Below are positions 7,751 through 16,511 of a stretch of DNA of 64,000 nt, in pieces (position 1 is the stretch's first letter; each line of letters opens with the position of its first letter). The notes beneath the pieces were generated by a model that was not told the origin of the DNA, did no database searches, and saw only the letters and a list, made by a program, of their open reading frames with translations. Source of the DNA: Neorhizobium sp. SHOUNA12A (GTDB lineage Bacteria > Pseudomonadota > Alphaproteobacteria > Rhizobiales > Rhizobiaceae); the NCBI RefSeq assembly GCF_023006505.1, contig NZ_JALBGV010000004.1, forward strand, positions 1-64,000. Direction: 5' to 3'. A program made the position numbers and the translations under genes.

Positions 7751-8260
7751 CTATATTATCGGGTCCTGCCCCGCATAGGGGTCAGATAGGCCAAGGGCGG
7801 CCAAAATGCGAGTCTCCAACGCTTCCATTCTCTCCGCATCGTCCGTTTGCATATGGTCGTAGCCGAACAAATGCAGGAAACCGTGGACGAGCAGATGGGT
7901 CAGATGATCATCGAAACTCTTGTCGAGATCAACAGCTTCCCGCTCGACCGTCTCGCGCGCGATGACGATATCTCCCAGCATCGGGCCCGGCATCTTGCCT
8001 GGTTCGAGCGGAAAAGCCGGGAAAGACAGCACGTTGGTCGGCTTGTCCTTGCCGCGCCATTCGGCGTTGATCTCCTTGATCGCCGCGTCGCCGGTAAAGA
8101 CCAGCGACAATTCCGGTGCGACTTTCGGGAATGGCTGCTTCTCTTCCTTCGCCAGGAATTCGGCAGCCGCCCCAAGCGCTTTTTCGCTCAAGGCCAAAAG
8201 GGCCGGCTCCTCGGGCCAGCCCTCGTCTTCAATGCTGATCTGTATGTCGAGTTGGGGCAT
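7751..8260 (-). CDS. ybeY: Endoribonuclease YbeY
   Basis: A zinc-dependent single-strand endoribonuclease needed for 16S rRNA 3-prime maturation, ribosome quality control and small-RNA-related regulation (the S. meliloti orthologue affects Hfq-type control). The 169-residue protein carries the family metal motif HGFLHLFGYDH with zinc ligands at His126, His130 and His136, plus the conserved NVLSFP upstream. It begins 18 nt after phoH and ends 9 nt before corC, the usual phoH-ybeY-corC order. No clear ribosome site precedes the ATG, so coupling to phoH translation is possible. Confidence 0.95.
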   Translation of the reverse strand: MPQLDIQISIEDEGWPEEPALLALSEKALGAAAEFLAKEEKQPFPKVAPELSLVFTGDAAIKEINAEWRGKDKPTNVLSFPAFPLEPGKMPGPMLGDIVIARETVEREAVDLDKSFDDHLTHLLVHGFLHLFGYDHMQTDDAERMEALETRILAALGLSDPYAGQDPII

Positions 8261-8278
8261 AAGGTTTGGAGCCGACCG

Positions 8279-9334
8279 TTACCGGTCGACTTCCTCGCTT
8301 TCCTCGTGGACGGCATATTGCGCATCATAGGCCCGGACGATGCGGCCAACCAGCGGATGGCGGACCACGTCAGTATCCTTAAATCGGATCACCGAAATAC
8401 CCTCGACACCCTTCAGGATCTGCAGCGCTTCCACCAAGCCCGATTTCACGCCGCGCGGCAAATCGACCTGGCTCGGGTCACCAGTGATGATCATCCGGGC
8501 ATTTTCGCCAAGACGGGTCAGGAACATTTTCATCTGCATCGACGTGGTGTTCTGCGCCTCGTCGAGGATGACGGCGGCATTCGCGAGCGTGCGGCCGCGC
8601 ATGAAGGCGAGCGGGGCGATTTCGATGACGCCGGCGGTGATCGCCCGCTCCACCTTGTCGCCCGGCATCATGTCGTAAAGGGCGTCATAGAGCGGCCGCA
8701 GATAGGGATCGACCTTGTCCTTCATGTCGCCGGGCAAAAAGCCCAGACGCTCGCCGGCTTCGACGGCCGGACGTGACAGGATGATGCGATCGACAGCCCC
8801 GCGTTCCAGAAGCTGGGCGGCATGAGCGACGGCGAGATAGGTCTTGCCGGTACCGGCAGGGCCGACGCCGAACACGAGTTCCGAGCGTTCCAGCGCCCGC
8901 ATATAGGCGTCCTGGGTGGGGGTGCGGGCGACGACCGTCTTTTTCTTGGTGGAAATCTGGCTCATCGAGAGCTTGGCTTTTTTCTCAAGCGTCGGCAGCT
9001 GCAGCTGGTCGTCGGCCGCCTGCGCCATGCGGATCGCGCCGTCGACGTCGGAGGTCTCGACCGACCCGCCCTTCTGGATGCGTTCGTAGAGGAAATCCAG
9101 AGCCCGGCGCGCCTGGTTGGTCGCCGTCAGATCGCCGGAGATCGCCACCGAATTGCCACGTGCCCGGGCATCGATATGAAGCCGCTCTTCGAGAAGTTTG
9201 AGATTCTGATCGAATTGCCCGAAAAGCTCGCTTGCGAACCTATTGTTCTCGAACGTCAGGACAAAGTGATTGGCGTCGGTAGCGGCGGTGCGGGGCTGGC
9301 GCGCGGATGAAGAAACCAATTCACGTCCGTTCAA
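8279..9334 (-). CDS. PhoH-family P-loop ATPase
   Basis: A predicted RNA-linked ATPase of the PhoH/YbeZ family, which physically partners YbeY in several bacteria. The Walker A motif [11 protein letters not shown] lies mid-protein, with the Walker B-like [12 protein letters not shown] and the sensor [11 protein letters not shown] after it. An N-terminal KH-like region covers about residues 20-110. The start is uncertain: I chose the TTG at 9334 because GAGGAG is 10 nt upstream; another TTG at 9343 sits only 1 nt from that motif. Follows miaB by 25 nt. Confidence 0.92.
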   Translation of the reverse strand: MNGRELVSSSARQPRTAATDANHFVLTFENNRFASELFGQFDQNLKLLEERLHIDARARGNSVAISGDLTATNQARRALDFLYERIQKGGSVETSDVDGAIRMAQAADDQLQLPTLEKKAKLSMSQISTKKKTVVARTPTQDAYMRALERSELVFGVGPAGTGKTYLAVAHAAQLLERGAVDRIILSRPAVEAGERLGFLPGDMKDKVDPYLRPLYDALYDMMPGDKVERAITAGVIEIAPLAFMRGRTLANAAVILDEAQNTTSMQMKMFLTRLGENARMIITGDPSQVDLPRGVKSGLVEALQILKGVEGISVIRFKDTDVVRHPLVGRIVRAYDAQYAVHEESEEVDR

Positions 9335-9359
9335 GTAGGGCAAGCTCCTCGATGTTAGC

Positions 9360-10772
9360 TCAGGCTCCTATTAAACTCTCTGCCGGGTCGGCAAACAAGC
9401 TGTTCGGGCCGGTTCCACTGATTCGTACCTGGATAATGTCACCGATTTGCGATGTTTTTGCATCAACATTCACAGATTGAAGCCAGGGAGAACGTCCGAT
9501 TATCTGTCCTGGCACGCGACCGGGCTTTTCCAGCAACAGGTCGATGACTTTTCCAACGCAGGATTTGGCGAATTCGGCCTGCTGTTTCAAGAGCAGGGCC
9601 TGCAATCTTTCCAACCGCTCCGCCTTCACCTCTTCCGGCACCTGATCGCCGAGGTCGGCACCGGGCGTGCCGGGACGGGTCGAATATTTGAAGGAATAGG
9701 CCTGGGCGTAGTTCACGTCCTCGACGAGGCGCAGCGTATCTTCGAAGTCCCGATCCGTCTCGCCGGGGAAACCGACGATGAAATCGCCGGCGATGGCGAT
9801 GTCCGGCCGGGCATCGCGGATGCGCTCGATCAGACGGAGGTATTCGGCACCCGTGTGACGGCGGTTCATGGCTTTCAGGATGCGATCCGAACCTGCCTGA
9901 ACCGGCAGATGCAGATAGGGCATCAGGGCGCGCAGGTTGCGATGCGCCTCGATCAGCCGATCATCCATGTCGCGCGGATGACTGGTCGTGTAGCGCAAAC
10001 GCGCAAGGCCAGGGATTTCCGCCAGGCGATAAAGCAGGTCGCCGAGGCTCCATTCGCCGCCTTTCGGACCTTGCGCACGCCAGGCATTGACGTTCTGGCC
10101 GAGCAGCGTGATCTCGCGCACACCGCCGTCGACAAGCCGCCAAGCTTCGTCGACGATCTGCTGGACGGGGCGGGAAACTTCCGAACCGCGGGTGTAGGGC
10201 ACGACGCAGAAGGTGCAGAACTTGTCGCAGCCTTCCTGTACGGTGAGGAAAGCGGTGACGCCGCGTGCGCGGATCTTCGCCTTCTCGGTAACCGGCAGGT
10301 GCTCGAACTTGTCCTCGACCGCATATTCAGTATCGACGACCGGCTTTCCGCCGCGGGCGCGTCTCAGCGCTTCCGGCAGGCGATGGTAGGTCTGCGGGCC
10401 GATCACCACGTCGACGGCCGGCGCACGGCGGATAATTTCCTCGCCTTCTGCCTGGGCGACGCAGCCGGCGACGCCGATCATCAGCTCCCGACCTTCGGCA
10501 GCGCGTGCCTTCTTCATGTCGCGAAGACGCCCGAGCGCCGAATAGACCTTGTCGGCCGCCTTCTCGCGGATGTGGCAGGTGTTGAGGAGGATGAGGTCGG
10601 CTTCGCCCATCTCTTCTGTCGGCACGTAACCTTCGCCCGCCAGCGCATCGCTCATGCGGCCTGAATCATAGACATTCATCTGGCAGCCGTAGGTCTTGAT
10701 GAAGACCTTGCGGGAATTCGGGCGCCGGGCCGGCTCGTCGGCGGGCACGGAAAGGGAGACGTGTTCGTTCAT
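9360..10772 (-). CDS. miaB: tRNA-2-methylthio-N6-dimethylallyladenosine synthase MiaB
   Basis: A radical SAM methylthiotransferase modifying adenosine 37 of tRNAs that read UNN codons. The 470-residue protein has the N-terminal UPF0004 domain with its three cluster cysteines (YGCQMN at about 30, [17 protein letters not shown]), the radical SAM motif CDKFCTFC and a C-terminal TRAM domain. The ATG at 10772 follows GGAG by 6 nt; longer in-frame extensions upstream have no ribosome site. Its iron-sulfur clusters may be supplied by the NfuA-type protein encoded upstream at 13.3-13.8 kb. Confidence 0.96.
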   Translation of the reverse strand: MNEHVSLSVPADEPARRPNSRKVFIKTYGCQMNVYDSGRMSDALAGEGYVPTEEMGEADLILLNTCHIREKAADKVYSALGRLRDMKKARAAEGRELMIGVAGCVAQAEGEEIIRRAPAVDVVIGPQTYHRLPEALRRARGGKPVVDTEYAVEDKFEHLPVTEKAKIRARGVTAFLTVQEGCDKFCTFCVVPYTRGSEVSRPVQQIVDEAWRLVDGGVREITLLGQNVNAWRAQGPKGGEWSLGDLLYRLAEIPGLARLRYTTSHPRDMDDRLIEAHRNLRALMPYLHLPVQAGSDRILKAMNRRHTGAEYLRLIERIRDARPDIAIAGDFIVGFPGETDRDFEDTLRLVEDVNYAQAYSFKYSTRPGTPGADLGDQVPEEVKAERLERLQALLLKQQAEFAKSCVGKVIDLLLEKPGRVPGQIIGRSPWLQSVNVDAKTSQIGDIIQVRISGTGPNSLFADPAESLIGA

Positions 10773-10815
10773 GGCTCGCTCCATACCGCAAGAAGACCCG
10801 GAAATGAAGCGTTTC

Positions 10816-11619
10816 CTATAGCGCTTCGTAGTCACGGCCCCGCAGATGGCGGTTCAGCATGCGCCGAAGCCGGCTCGTCACGGCCATGCTCAGATGCTTG
10901 CGGTTGTCACCGGCGCGGAATTCGATCGTCTCGCCGAAAGCCACGTCCACATCAAGCGCCCCTTCCTTCAGGACGCCGAGCAGATGCGGCACCAGTTCGA
11001 TATCGCCCGGCCATGCGGCGATCGGCCGATGGTAACGGCCCATGGCCATGCCGTGGATGCGGGTATAGGCGATCGCCACCGGCTGGACACGCACGACACC
11101 TTCCGGCGTGTGCTGAACCGCGGCGGCGGCGGCCCCGAACAGTGACGACTTCACCTCCAGAAGCCGGTTTCCGTCGGAGGTGGTGCCTTCGGGAAAGAGC
11201 ACGACGATCTCGCCGGCCGCCATCCGCTCAGCAATCTCGTTCACCTGGTCGCCGGTCCGACGCTTCTGCTCGCGAGCGACGAAGATGCTCTTCTGCAGCT
11301 TGGCGAGCGTGCCGAAGACCGGCCATTCCGACACTTCCATCTTGGCGATGAAGACGACGTCGGCGATCGCCCCGAGCACGAGAACATCCTTCCACGACGC
11401 ATGATTGCAGGCAAGCATCAGCGGCCGGCGACGCTCCAATGTTCCGTGAACATGAATACGGATGCCCAGCAGGAAACAGGCGGTCCGATGCCAGTAGCGC
11501 GGGATATAGCGGCGGATCTTGAGGTCGAGGGCGAGGCCCAGGAGCTGGAACGGCCACAAAATCAGCGTAACTGCGAAAAGAACGACAAAAACGAAGCCGA
11601 TCCGCGCCCAGGTAATCAC
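10816..11619 (-). CDS. olsA: Lyso-ornithine lipid / glycerophosphate O-acyltransferase (OlsA, PlsC family)
   Basis: A 267-residue membrane acyltransferase with one N-terminal membrane helix (about 5-28), the PlsC block I motif NHASWKD and block [12 protein letters not shown]. Gene order (metK, phrR, lnt, corC, ybeY, phoH, miaB, then this gene) matches the S. meliloti region that contains olsA, whose product acylates lyso-ornithine lipid to ornithine lipid. The partner enzyme OlsB is encoded at 28.5-29.4 kb. A general PlsC role cannot be excluded from sequence alone. The start is GTG at 11619, overlapping the fur stop in a GTGA overlap, so the two are translationally coupled. Confidence 0.8.
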   Translation of the reverse strand: MITWARIGFVFVVLFAVTLILWPFQLLGLALDLKIRRYIPRYWHRTACFLLGIRIHVHGTLERRRPLMLACNHASWKDVLVLGAIADVVFIAKMEVSEWPVFGTLAKLQKSIFVAREQKRRTGDQVNEIAERMAAGEIVVLFPEGTTSDGNRLLEVKSSLFGAAAAAVQHTPEGVVRVQPVAIAYTRIHGMAMGRYHRPIAAWPGDIELVPHLLGVLKEGALDVDVAFGETIEFRAGDNRKHLSMAVTSRLRRMLNRHLRGRDYEAL

Positions 11620-12044
11620 TTATCGTCCTTGTCCAGCGGGATGCCGTAGAGCTCCAGCCGGTGGCCGACGAGACGGAAGCCGTGCTCCCGGGCAATGCGT
11701 TCCTGCAGCGCCTCGATTTCCGCCGAGCGGAACTCGATGACGGTACCGGTCTTGAGATCGATCATATGGTCATGATGTTCTTCAGGCACGGTCTCGTAAC
11801 GCGAGCGGCCGTCGCGGAAATCGTGACGTTCGATGATCCCTTCGTCCTCGAACAATTTTACCGTGCGGTAAACCGTCGAGATCGAGATACGCGGGTCGAC
11901 TTTCGAGGACCGGCGATAGAGTTCCTCGACATCGGGATGGTCAACGGATTCCTGCAGGATACGCGCGATCACGCGGCGTTGATCCGTCATTCGCATGCCC
12001 TTTTCGGCACACAGCTCCTCCAGGGTTTTGGAAAGGTCTGTCAT
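11616..12044 (-). CDS. Fur-family metalloregulator (Mur/Fur)
   Basis: A 142-residue repressor of the Fur family. The winged helix covers about residues 1-85 (ISISTVYRTVKLFEDEGII recognition region) and the C-terminal domain holds the metal site around EEHHDHMID. No C-terminal CxxC structural zinc pair is visible, as is usual for the rhizobial manganese-responsive Mur branch. In Rhizobium and Sinorhizobium such proteins act as Mn-dependent repressors of sitABCD, while iron control passes to RirA and Irr. It overlaps olsA by 4 nt and follows rimI by 41 nt. Mur rather than Fur is inference from lineage. Confidence 0.9.
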   Translation of the reverse strand: MTDLSKTLEELCAEKGMRMTDQRRVIARILQESVDHPDVEELYRRSSKVDPRISISTVYRTVKLFEDEGIIERHDFRDGRSRYETVPEEHHDHMIDLKTGTVIEFRSAEIEALQERIAREHGFRLVGHRLELYGIPLDKDDK

Positions 12045-12085
12045 GTCGTTTTGGCTTTCGAAACGTTCCCGTAGAAACTAACGGA

Positions 12086-12601
12086 CTAACGAAGAACGCG
12101 GCTCATGACAAGCGCCGTGGAGCGCGTCCCATCCGGCCCGGCGTAATAGGCGGGGCGTTCGCCCACTTTCCGGAAACCGAGCTTGCGGTAAAGCTCGACG
12201 GCGGGGCGGTTGGCTGCCTCCACTTCCAGGAACATGCTCTCCCCGCCGCGCGACGCCGCCTCGCGCAAGGCCGCCTGCATCAGCCGCCAGCCGAGCCCCA
12301 CCCGGCCGAATTTCTCGTTGACGGCGACCGTCAAAATCTCTGCCTCGCCGGCAGCCTCACGCGAAAGAACGAAACCGCCGAGCGGCTTCGAGAAGAACGC
12401 ATTGGTCTGGCGGGCAACAAAACCGAAGACATTGTGCTGCAGGAGGAGGTTCTGGAATTCGCCATCGCTCCATTGGCGCGGAAACCGCTGGCCATGCAGC
12501 TCGGAGATCTCCAGGCAATCGCCGGCCTCCATCGGCACGACTTCGAAATACGGCTTCCAGGTCAGATAATCGTCGAGCATCGGCGCAGTCTGTACATTCA
12601 C
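12086..12601 (-). CDS. rimI: Ribosomal-protein-alanine N-acetyltransferase RimI-like (GNAT)
   Basis: A GNAT-fold acetyltransferase expected to acetylate N-terminal Ala of ribosomal protein S18 or similar targets. The 171-residue protein has the acetyl-CoA pyrophosphate loop at about KFGRVGLGWRLMQAAL and the C-terminal signature AVELYRKLGFRKVGERPAYY. The GTG at 12601 overlaps the tsaB stop as GTGA, implying coupling; an internal ATG at 12580 would remove 7 residues. A tsaB-rimI pairing is common in bacteria and supports the name. Confidence 0.87.
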   Translation of the reverse strand: MNVQTAPMLDDYLTWKPYFEVVPMEAGDCLEISELHGQRFPRQWSDGEFQNLLLQHNVFGFVARQTNAFFSKPLGGFVLSREAAGEAEILTVAVNEKFGRVGLGWRLMQAALREAASRGGESMFLEVEAANRPAVELYRKLGFRKVGERPAYYAGPDGTRSTALVMSRVLR

Positions 12602-13263
12602 GAACGGGCAAGGGCGAAACCGGTCTGCGGTTTCGCATCGGGTCCCCGAAGATACAACGGTTTAGGGCGTTGCGCATCCGCAGGTTTTTCGGCAGCGATG
12701 CGCGCGACGACGGCAATGTCGAAGCGATCCCGCCCGTCATATTCGGCCATTCCCTTACCAAGGGAATGCTCGACCCAGGAGCCGGTCATTGCTGCCGAAA
12801 GAGACCGGGCAAGTTCCGAAGCATCCTCCGGCGAAAGCGCTGCGGGTTGGCTCAACGCCTCACCCTTGGCGGAAAATGCCTGGGAGTAGATCTCGTTGCG
12901 TTTGGCATCCATGGCAACCACGACCGGCTGGTCGGGATGTTCACCCAGAAACTTGAGCGCCAACGCCTCGAGCGTAGTCACGCCGACCGATTCGACGCCG
13001 AGCGCGAGCGCGAAACCACGGGCGGCGGCAACACCGACGCGAATGCCGGTGAACGAGCCGGGGCCAATGACGACCGCGACGCGCTCGACGGCCTTGAGAG
13101 GAAGATTGGCTGCAGCGAGCGCTTCGTCGATGACCGACATCAGCCTTTCGGCATGGCCCTTGCCGATCGTCTCGGTGACTTCAGACAGCATTTTGCCCGC
13201 GGCGCTGTCGTAGAGCGCTGCGGAGCAATCCACCCCGGCGGTATCGATGGCGAGAATAATCAT
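12598..13263 (-). CDS. tsaB: tRNA threonylcarbamoyladenosine biosynthesis protein TsaB
   Basis: A 221-residue member of the ASKHA-fold family that scaffolds TsaD and TsaE in making t6A37 in tRNAs reading ANN codons. The N-terminal MIILAIDTAG strand and the GPGSFTGIRVGVAAARG motif at about residues 65-85 are diagnostic. Starts with ATG at 13263, 18 nt after the NfuA-like gene. Together with miaB and trmB this makes three tRNA modification genes in one minus-strand series. Confidence 0.95.
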   Translation of the reverse strand: MIILAIDTAGVDCSAALYDSAAGKMLSEVTETIGKGHAERLMSVIDEALAAANLPLKAVERVAVVIGPGSFTGIRVGVAAARGFALALGVESVGVTTLEALALKFLGEHPDQPVVVAMDAKRNEIYSQAFSAKGEALSQPAALSPEDASELARSLSAAMTGSWVEHSLGKGMAEYDGRDRFDIAVVARIAAEKPADAQRPKPLYLRGPDAKPQTGFALARS

Positions 13264-13281
13264 TCAACGGTGCCGGCGGGC

Positions 13282-13848
13282 TCAGAGAGCTTCGACGGCC
13301 TGCACTTCCGGAACGAAATGCTTCAGCAGGTTCTGCACCCCGTGCTTCAGCGTCGCCGTGGAAGACGGGCAGCCGGAGCAGGCACCCTTCATGTTGAGGT
13401 AGACCGTGCCGTCGCGGAAGCCCTTGAAGGTAATGTCGCCGCCATCCTGGGCGACGGCCGGGCGGACGCGGGTTTCGAGCAGTTCCTTGATCGTCGCGAC
13501 GATCGTTTCGTCGTCCTCGTCGAAGAACTCGCCTTCCACGTCGGATGCTTCAGCAAGCGTGGACGCACCACCCATGACCGGCGCGCCGGACATGAAATGC
13601 TCCATGATCGAACCGAGGATCGCCGGCTTCAGGTGCTGCCATTCGGCGCTTTCCTTGGTGACGGTGATGAAGTCGTAGCCGAAATAGACGCCGGCGACGC
13701 CGGAGATGCCGAACAGCCGCTCAGCCAGCGGAGATGCTTCCGCCTCGCCGGCGTTGCGGAAATCGGCGGTGCCTTTATCCATGACGACTTTGCCGGGCAG
13801 GAACTTCAGGGTCGCCGGGTTGGGGGTGGCTTCCGTCTGAATGAACAT
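13282..13848 (-). CDS. NifU-like scaffold / iron-sulfur carrier protein (Nfu)
   Basis: A 188-residue iron-sulfur carrier with an N-terminal Nfu domain (MFIQTEATPNPATLKFLPG) and a C-terminal NifU-like domain holding the CxxC cluster ligands in GACSGCPSS. Such proteins pass [4Fe-4S] clusters to client enzymes; MiaB and HemW in this window are plausible clients. The ATG at 13848 follows AGGAG by about 7 nt, and a GC-rich hairpin sits just upstream of that ribosome site. Upstream codons in the same frame run through the hairpin and are unlikely to be translated. Confidence 0.93.
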   Translation of the reverse strand: MFIQTEATPNPATLKFLPGKVVMDKGTADFRNAGEAEASPLAERLFGISGVAGVYFGYDFITVTKESAEWQHLKPAILGSIMEHFMSGAPVMGGASTLAEASDVEGEFFDEDDETIVATIKELLETRVRPAVAQDGGDITFKGFRDGTVYLNMKGACSGCPSSTATLKHGVQNLLKHFVPEVQAVEAL

Positions 13849-13860
13849 CTCGTCTCTCCT

Positions 13861-13875
13861 GGGGCGCGGCGCCCC
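13861..13875 (-). promoter_or_regulatory. GC-rich hairpin next to the nfu ribosome binding site
   Basis: GGGGCG (13861-13866) pairs with CGCCCC (13870-13875) across a 3-nt loop. The Shine-Dalgarno of the nfu gene begins immediately downstream on the minus strand. It may tune ribosome access or mark the leader end. Confidence 0.35.
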
Positions 13876-13901
13876 TCGCAAATTTAGAACTCTTCAAAAG
13901 A

Positions 13902-13930
13902 AGATAAGCCGTATCAGCTTTTCGTTCAAG
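13902..13930 (-). promoter_or_regulatory. Promoter of the nfu-tsaB-rimI-fur-olsA series
   Basis: On the minus strand CTTGAA (13925-13930) and TTATCT (13902-13907) are separated by exactly 17 nt, close to the rhizobial housekeeping consensus CTTGAC-N17-CTATAT. It lies between the universal stress gene stop and the nfu start. Confidence 0.55.
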
Positions 13931-13963
13931 TGCTCCTTTGCCTGCGCAAGATCAAGTCCGCAA

Positions 13964-14443
13964 TCAGGCGAGCGCGTCGATTTCCTCGGCCGTCAGCGTG
14001 TCGGGCAGCACGGTGACGGGAATCGGGAAGGCAGCAACGGCGGACACCAGGGGTCCCGGCCCTTCCTTGGTGGAGCCGGCCGCCAGGACGAGGACCGCGA
14101 TATCGCGGTCTTCCTCGACCAACTGAATGATCTGCTCGCTGGCGTTGCCTTCGCGGATGACGATTTCCGGATCGATGCCGATCGTATCGCGCACCTTCTG
14201 GGCGGCCTTTGCCATCACCGCGTCCGCTTCTTCGCGAGCCTCAGCACGCATGATCTGCTCGACGCCCAGCCATTGCTGGAAATCGCCCTCGGGAATAACG
14301 AAAAGCAGAACAAGCCCCCCGTTGGAGTTCTTGGCGCGGCGTCCGGCGTAATGAACCGCCTTTTCGCATTCCGGCGTGCCGTCGATGACGGCCATAAACT
14401 TGCGCCGGTGCCCTTCAAGCCGCGAAAGCCGTTTCGAAACCAT
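13964..14443 (-). CDS. Universal stress protein (UspA family)
   Basis: A 159-residue single-domain Usp protein. The fold begins with FMAVIDGTPECEKAVHYAGR and ends with the family-like segment AAGSTKEGPGPLVSAVAA then PIPVTVLPD. A canonical ATP-binding G-2x-G-9x-G(S/T) pattern is only partly matched (GSTKEGPGPLVS), so nucleotide binding is uncertain. The ATG at 14443 has AAGGAGG 6 nt upstream. It lies downstream of trpS on the same strand, but the trpS terminator separates them, so it is probably its own unit. Confidence 0.88.
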   Translation of the reverse strand: MVSKRLSRLEGHRRKFMAVIDGTPECEKAVHYAGRRAKNSNGGLVLLFVIPEGDFQQWLGVEQIMRAEAREEADAVMAKAAQKVRDTIGIDPEIVIREGNASEQIIQLVEEDRDIAVLVLAAGSTKEGPGPLVSAVAAFPIPVTVLPDTLTAEEIDALA

Positions 14444-14504
14444 GCTTCCCCTCCTTCGCATGTAGTCGACCGAAGCAGTCGTGATGCGGAACTTATACCA
14501 ACCG

Positions 14505-14540
14505 AAAAAAATGAAAACCCGCCACGAATGCCGTGGCGGG
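14505..14540 (-). terminator. Terminator after trpS
   Basis: A perfect 9-bp stem (CCCGCCACG 14518-14526 with CGTGGCGGG 14532-14540) and 5-nt loop is followed on the minus strand by TTTTCATTTTTTT. It sits between trpS and the stress protein gene. Confidence 0.9.
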
Positions 14541-14578
14541 TATGCAATCTTTGCGTGACTTGAAAGGCGCCGATAACC

Positions 14579-15643
14579 TCAGCGCAGGAAGCCGACGATG
14601 TCGAAGACATCTCCCATGACTTTCTCGGCGCGGGCGCGGGCGCGCTCGCCACCATCCTTGAGGATAGCATCGATATGGGTCGTGTCGTCCATCAGGCGGC
14701 GCATTTCCGAGGTGATCGGCGAAAGCACCTGCACGGCGAGATCGGCAAGCGCCGGCTTGAAGACCGAGAACTGCTGGCCGCCGTATTCCGCGAGAACGTC
14801 GGCCTTGGTCCTGTCGGCAAGGGCTGCATAGATGCCGACGAGATTGTCGGCTTCCGGGCGGCCCTTGAGGCCTTCCAGTTCGCTCGGCAGGCCTTCCGGA
14901 TCGGTCTTGGCTTTGCGGATCTTCTTGGCGATCTCTTCCGGATCGTCCATCAGGTTGATGCGCGACAGGTCCGAAGGATCGGATTTCGACATCTTCTTGG
15001 TGCCGTCACGCAGCGACATGACGCGCGGCGCCGGCCCGTCGATCAGTGGCTCGACCAGCGGGAAGAAGCCATGAATCGGCTCCTCGCCAACGACCATGTC
15101 GACACCGGTGCCGGCGGCGCGGATCTTTTCCTGGAAGTCGATATTGAACTTCTGGGCGATATCGCGGGCAAGCTCCAGGTGCTGCTTCTGGTCGTCGCCG
15201 ACCGGCACGTGGGTGGCACGGTAGACGAGGATGTCGGCCGCCATCAGGCTCGGATAGGCGAGCAGGCCGAGCGAGGCGTTCTCGCGGTCCTTGCCGGCCT
15301 TGTCCTTGAACTGGGTCATGCGGTTCATCCAGCCGATGCGGGCGACGCAATTGAAGACCCAGGCGAGTTCCGCATGCTGCGGCACGGCCGACTGGTTGAA
15401 GACAATATGCTTCTTCGGGTCGATGCCCGAAGCGATAAAGGCGGCGGCGATCGAGCGGATCTGTCCCCGCAGGTCGTCATGGACGAGCTGCGCGGTGATC
15501 GCGTGCAGGTCGACGACGCAATAGATGCAGTCGTTGTTTTCCTGCAGCGCCACGAACTTGCGGATCGCTCCGAGATAGTTGCCGAGATGGAGATTGCCGG
15601 TCGGCTGGACGCCGGAAAAGACAAGCGGCTTGAAGGTATTCAT
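14579..15643 (-). CDS. trpS: Tryptophanyl-tRNA synthetase
   Basis: Charges tRNA-Trp. The 354-residue class I synthetase shows the HIGH-type motif as [13 protein letters not shown] near residue 15 and the KMSKS loop exactly as [10 protein letters not shown]. Length and motif spacing fit bacterial TrpS. Starts with ATG at 15643. The short leader contains a small GACCC-GAA-GGGTC hairpin, but no terminator-antiterminator arrangement is apparent. Confidence 0.97.
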   Translation of the reverse strand: MNTFKPLVFSGVQPTGNLHLGNYLGAIRKFVALQENNDCIYCVVDLHAITAQLVHDDLRGQIRSIAAAFIASGIDPKKHIVFNQSAVPQHAELAWVFNCVARIGWMNRMTQFKDKAGKDRENASLGLLAYPSLMAADILVYRATHVPVGDDQKQHLELARDIAQKFNIDFQEKIRAAGTGVDMVVGEEPIHGFFPLVEPLIDGPAPRVMSLRDGTKKMSKSDPSDLSRINLMDDPEEIAKKIRKAKTDPEGLPSELEGLKGRPEADNLVGIYAALADRTKADVLAEYGGQQFSVFKPALADLAVQVLSPITSEMRRLMDDTTHIDAILKDGGERARARAEKVMGDVFDIVGFLR

Positions 15644-15731
15644 ATCGTCCTCAATTAGGCTGGTGGAGGGCCCCAGACCCGAAGGGTCATGTTGCTAACG
15701 CGCGGGCTTATGCACGGCGTAGCGCGGAGGA

Positions 15732-16139
15732 TCAAGAGGCCGCAGAAACCGCGTGTTCAATCAGATCCCAGGTGTTGCCGTAAGGATCGGCAAACACCGC
15801 CACCGAACCGTAAACCTCGTGGCGCGGCTCCTCAAGGAAGCGGACGCCCTTGGCCGTCATGGCGGCATGATCGCGGGCGAAATCGTCGGTCTTCAGGAAG
15901 AAGCCGACCCGGCCGCCGGTCTGGTTGCCGATTGCCGCCTTCTGCGTGTCGGTGGCGGCCTCAGCCAGCAACAGTGCCGCGCCTTCGCCACCCTTTGGCT
16001 TCACCACGACCCAACGCTTGCCCTCCGGCTGCACGCTGTCTTCCAGGCAATCAAAGCCGAGCACATCGCAATAGAAATCCTTCGCGCGATCGTAATCGTC
16101 GACAATCAGGGCCACGAGAAACAGCGATTGGACAGGCAT
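15732..16139 (-). CDS. VOC-family (glyoxalase/bleomycin resistance-like) protein
   Basis: A 135-residue single-domain protein of the vicinal oxygen chelate superfamily. It begins MPVQSLFLVALIVDDYDRAKDFYCDVLGF, the usual first beta-alpha-beta unit, written here as residues 1-29 with key YDRAKDFY, and ends with the metal-side segment VFADPYGNTWDLIEH. Substrate cannot be inferred. It is on the same strand as trpS but with an 88-nt gap. Confidence 0.85.
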   Translation of the reverse strand: MPVQSLFLVALIVDDYDRAKDFYCDVLGFDCLEDSVQPEGKRWVVVKPKGGEGAALLLAEAATDTQKAAIGNQTGGRVGFFLKTDDFARDHAAMTAKGVRFLEEPRHEVYGSVAVFADPYGNTWDLIEHAVSAAS

Positions 16140-16272
16140 GCGGAAGCTCCGAATTCGAGTGATTAAGCCACCCGCGGGTTGCCGGCCGTGGTGGCTTTGG
16201 CGGTGCGAGGAGCTCCATTCAGGAGGCCTCGCGAAACACTACAGCGACAAAAGAGCAGTCCACATATCATTC

Positions 16273-16299
16273 GAGGTAGGGCCGAGAAACACCTACCTC
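16273..16299 (+). repeat. Hairpin A: 8-bp inverted repeat
   Basis: GAGGTAGG (16273-16280) pairs with CCTACCTC (16292-16299) over an 11-nt loop. It shares base 16299 with the next hairpin, so the two stems abut. Confidence 0.6.
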
Positions 16300-16335
16300 A
16301 TTAGGCGTACAACTCCTAAGTCAATACGCCTAATG
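16299..16335 (+). repeat. Hairpin B: 11-bp perfect inverted repeat
   Basis: CATTAGGCGTA (16299-16309) pairs with TACGCCTAATG (16325-16335) over a 15-nt loop, followed by GGAAAATTTTTC. It could be a terminator of a small plus-strand RNA or a protein-binding dyad. Confidence 0.6.
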
Positions 16336-16511
16336 GGAAAATTTTTCTCCACCCATCTCCGAATAGATTAACGGATGTTAGTCTTTTAGGCAGGCAGAAT
16401 CCCATTTCTGAGCAAAAGCCTCCTTATTCGCGCCAATTTTGGAAAGGAAATACCCAAGCGTATCACAGTTAACCGGTCATGAACGACACGGTCTGTTCAC
16501 GGGGGATACCC

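Larger units (their letters stand above)
16140..16511. other. Intergenic region with three inverted repeats, no gene
   Basis: 372 nt between the divergent VOC gene and the M15-like peptidase gene. It holds an AAGCCACC/GGTGGCTT repeat (16165-16172 and 16190-16197) near the VOC start and two abutting hairpins at 16273-16335. Open frames here are short and lack ribosome sites. Part of it is visibly more AT-rich than its surroundings (16310-16420). Confidence 0.6.
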
